From Pseudomonadota bacterium (GTDB taxonomy: Bacteria > Pseudomonadota > Alphaproteobacteria > Rhizobiales > Rhizobiaceae), in the NCBI GenBank assembly GCA_023419995.1, contig JAEZXF010000086.1:1-6993 (forward strand): a DNA stretch of 6,993 nt. Reading direction: 5' to 3'. Shown here piece after piece: positions 4,739 through 6,993 of the stretch; positions within the stretch are counted from its first letter, which is position 1; the number at the start of each line of letters is the position of its first letter. The notes beneath the pieces were generated by a model that ran no database searches, was not told the origin of the DNA, and saw only the letters and a program-made list of their open reading frames with translations. The position numbers and the translations under genes are program-made.

Positions 4739-6993
4739 ATGCGCGACCTCAGGACCACCCGCCCGGTGCGCGCCGTGCGCACCATCGAGGACGTAGAGGC
4801 CATCGAGAGCCTGCCCTATGACGAGCTGGTGACCGCGCGAAATCTCCACGACCTGTTCCTTGCCACGGCGCGGCACGGCGGCGACCGCAAGGCGCTGACG
4901 GTGCTGCGCTCGCCCGATGCGGCCGACGTCGGCGCCTCGTTCACCCATAGCGAGCTCCTGGTGGAGGTCACGCGCGCGGCCAACATGTTCCGCGCGCTGG
5001 GGCTGGAGCCGGGCAAGGGGGTGGTGGTCTTCCTGGCCCCGACGCTGCCAGAGCTGCCGGCGCTGCTCCTCGGCGCGCAGGTGGCCGGGGTCGCGAGCGC
5101 GCTCAACTATCTTCTCAGCCGCGAGGCGATCCTCGACCTGCTCGACGCCGAGGCGGCGACGATCCTCGTCATCCCCGCCCGGCATCTGGACGCGACCTGC
5201 TGGGACAAGGCCGAAGGAGCGATGCGCCACGTGCCCAGCCTGCGCCACGTCGTCGTCATCGGCGGCGACGACGATGCGTCCACGGGAACGACGGGCCTCG
5301 GCCGCCTGCTGGCCGGCAAAGGCGGCGACGCGCTCGCCTTTGCGCCGTCGCGCGACCGGGACACGGTCTGCGCCCTGTTCCATACCGGCGGCACCACGGG
5401 AAGGCCCAAGCTGGTGCAGCTGACGAGCGGCAACCAGATCCACGCGGCCTTCGGCTTCGCGCAGGTGTTCGGCTACGACGAGGACGACACCGTCATCAAC
5501 GGCTTCCCGTTCTTCCACGTCGGCGGAACCATGACCGTCGGCCTGTCGGTCCTTGCGGCCGGCGGGCACGTGGTCGTCCCGTCGCCCTACGCGCTGCGTC
5601 CGCCGCAGGTCGTCGCCGGATACTGGCCGCTGGTCGAGCATTTCAGGGCGACCGTCGTCAGCGGCGTGCCGACCTCGATCTCGGCGCTGGCCGATGTGTG
5701 GCGGGACGGCACCGACGTCTCGTCGGTGCGGATGGCCGTCACCGGCGGCTCGGTGCTGCCCGCGGCGGTCGGAAGCCGCTTCGAGGCGACGACCGGCATC
5801 CGGCTGTTCGAGACCTACGGCATGACCGAGACCGCGGCCGCCATCGCCTTCAACCCCGGCCGGGGCGAGCCGGTCGCCGGCAGCGTCGGCTTTCGCGCGC
5901 CGTTCTCGCAGACGCGCATCGTGCGGCTCGATCCGGCCGATCCGGGCCCGTGCGCGCCCGACGAAAGCGGGCTGGTGCAGGTGAAGGGGCCGCAGGTCTT
6001 CCCCGGCTACGTCGACCGGGCGCACGATGCCGGCACGCTGGAGGCGGACGGCTGGCTGACGACGGGCGACATCGGCTATCTCGGGCGGGACGGCAGGCTG
6101 GTGCTGACCGGCCGCGAGAAGGACCTGATCGTGCGCAGCGGCCACAACATCGACCCGGCAGCGATCGAGGACGTCGCCAACCGCTTCGACGGTGTGGGGA
6201 TCAGCGCCGCGGTCGGCATGCCGGACCAGTATGCCGGCGAGGTGCCGGCGCTGTTCGTGGTGCCCGCGGCGGGGCGGACGATCGACATCGAGGCGCTGAA
6301 GGCGCATGTGGAGGCCAACATCCACGAGCCGCCGGCCCGCCCGCGCACCGTCCTGGAGATCGATGCGCTGCCGGTGACGGCGGTGGGCAAGATCTTCAAG
6401 CCCGGCCTGTGCGACCTCGCCATCCGGGAGAAGGTCCGGCTCGAGCTGGCGCTGGTCGCCGGCGACGATGCGGAGGCGGCGGTCACGGTTTCCCTCGACG
6501 ACCGCAAGCGAACCGTGGTCGACGTCGAGGTCGGCGGCGCGACCCCGGAGCAGCGCGCGGCGCTGGAGAAGGCGCTGAAGCCGCTGCCGCAGACCTACCG
6601 TGTCCGCGCCGCGGCGGCCGAGCGGCGGGACGACGGCGTGCTGCTCTCGTTCGAGGACGGCGTCGCGACCCTCACGCTGAACCGGCCCGACCGGATGAAC
6701 GCGTGGACGCCGACGATGGAGGCCCAGTTCCGCGAGGCGATAGGCGTGGCCTCGGCCGACGATGAAGTCCGCGCGATCGTCGTCACCGGCGCCGGGCGTG
6801 GCTTCTGTGCCGGCGCCGACATGGGCCGGCTGCAGAACAGTGCCGCGGGTAACGCGCCGCTCGCCCCCCCTTCCTCGGGAACCGGCAATTTCGACCAGCG
6901 CTACAGCTACCTGCTGGCCGTGCCGAAGCCCCTGATTGCGGGGATCAACGGCGCGGTAGCGGGCGTGGGCCTCTGCATCACGCTGTACTGCGA
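4739..6993 (+). CDS. Acyl-CoA synthetase fused to enoyl-CoA hydratase/isomerase (crotonase) domain, 3' end beyond window
   Basis: The frame from ATG 4739 stays open to the window edge (751 complete codons), so the protein is truncated here only by the window. Residues about 30-555 are an adenylate-forming acyl-CoA synthetase, which activates a carboxylic acid with ATP and CoA: P-loop HTGGTTGRPK (215-224), GFPFFH (255-260), ETYGMTE (358-364), TGD (442-444), hinge GREKDLIVRSGHNIDP (458-473) and catalytic lysine K551 in AVGKIFKP. From memory it resembles the roughly 630-residue bacterial acyl-CoA synthetases that carry an extra C-terminal stretch, here about 555-622. After a short Ala/Arg linker (623-631) a crotonase domain begins: TLNRPDRMNAW (646-656), oxyanion-hole segment GAGRGFCAGADM (684-695), and second oxyanion segment INGAVAGVG (736-744). 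The residues that decide hydratase versus isomerase or lyase activity lie beyond the edge. A full crotonase would give a protein of about 900 residues. It starts two bases after the ATPase stop, with a weak ribosome site; upstream in-frame ATGs are absent and the N-terminal EDVEAIESLP stretch fits the family. Confidence 0.92.
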   Translation, partial: MRDLRTTRPVRAVRTIEDVEAIESLPYDELVTARNLHDLFLATARHGGDRKALTVLRSPDAADVGASFTHSELLVEVTRAANMFRALGLEPGKGVVVFLAPTLPELPALLLGAQVAGVASALNYLLSREAILDLLDAEAATILVIPARHLDATCWDKAEGAMRHVPSLRHVVVIGGDDDASTGTTGLGRLLAGKGGDALAFAPSRDRDTVCALFHTGGTTGRPKLVQLTSGNQIHAAFGFAQVFGYDEDDTVINGFPFFHVGGTMTVGLSVLAAGGHVVVPSPYALRPPQVVAGYWPLVEHFRATVVSGVPTSISALADVWRDGTDVSSVRMAVTGGSVLPAAVGSRFEATTGIRLFETYGMTETAAAIAFNPGRGEPVAGSVGFRAPFSQTRIVRLDPADPGPCAPDESGLVQVKGPQVFPGYVDRAHDAGTLEADGWLTTGDIGYLGRDGRLVLTGREKDLIVRSGHNIDPAAIEDVANRFDGVGISAAVGMPDQYAGEVPALFVVPAAGRTIDIEALKAHVEANIHEPPARPRTVLEIDALPVTAVGKIFKPGLCDLAIREKVRLELALVAGDDAEAAVTVSLDDRKRTVVDVEVGGATPEQRAALEKALKPLPQTYRVRAAAAERRDDGVLLSFEDGVATLTLNRPDRMNAWTPTMEAQFREAIGVASADDEVRAIVVTGAGRGFCAGADMGRLQNSAAGNAPLAPPSSGTGNFDQRYSYLLAVPKPLIAGINGAVAGVGLCITLYC

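Noticed and set aside
4613..6325. Long open frame of 570 codons on the minus strand
   Set aside because: It lies opposite the acyl-CoA synthetase, whose motifs are unmistakable on the plus strand. Its product is rich in Arg, His, Asp and Ala with no recognisable motif, as expected for an antisense frame in very GC-rich DNA.
5698..6765. Plus-strand open frame of 355 codons inside the ligase-crotonase gene
   Set aside because: Out-of-frame shadow with Arg/Gly-rich low-complexity product; the true frame carries all the catalytic motifs.
6864..6870. Run of seven C residues in the crotonase part, a possible frameshift or sequencing-error site
   Set aside because: Crotonase motifs before the run (GAGRGFCAGADM) and after it (INGAVAGVG) are in the same frame, so no shift is present. 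The Pro/Ser-rich loop it encodes falls where related crotonases carry a variable loop.
1..6993. Promoters, terminators, riboswitches, RNA genes, CRISPR arrays, insertion sequences or attachment sites
   Set aside because: None seen. The coding genes abut or overlap throughout, leaving no room for intergenic elements, and no inverted-repeat plus T-run or direct-repeat array was noticed by eye.

Overview
The window is wall-to-wall protein coding on the + strand. It is strongly GC-rich, with G or C at most third codon positions. Codon style and gene families suggest an alphaproteobacterium, probably of the rhizobial group (Hyphomicrobiales). That placement is an inference from composition and protein resemblance, not from a marker gene. 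No RNA gene, mobile element, CRISPR array, terminator or promoter is visible, and there is no intergenic space longer than 2 bases, so promoter and terminator must lie outside the window.

Layout: (1) a possible last few codons of an upstream gene (ending at 50); (2) 47-2161, a ribose/CUT2-type ABC permease fused in one frame to a strictosidine synthase/SMP-30-like six-bladed beta-propeller; (3) 2158-3243, a separate propeller protein of the same family that appears to have lost most of the predicted metal ligands; (4) 3240-4736, an RbsA-type ATPase with two nucleotide-binding domains; (5) 4739-6993, running off the right edge, an acyl-CoA synthetase fused in frame to an enoyl-CoA hydratase/isomerase (crotonase) domain. 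Gene junctions are ATGA overlaps or a 2-base gap, so this is a tightly coupled operon.

Working together (inference): an RbsABC-like importer, whose binding protein and perhaps a second permease would be expected outside the window, brings in a small molecule. The propeller domain attached to the predicted cytoplasmic end of the permease may bind or hydrolyse it, for example as a lactone or ester. The last gene would make a CoA thioester of the resulting acid and start hydration/isomerisation in the same polypeptide. Import, hydrolysis, CoA activation and the first beta-oxidation-like step would then be encoded in four consecutive genes, two of them fusions. The substrate cannot be read from the sequence. 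The most unusual parts are the permease-propeller fusion, the degenerate propeller paralogue beside it, and the ligase-crotonase fusion.
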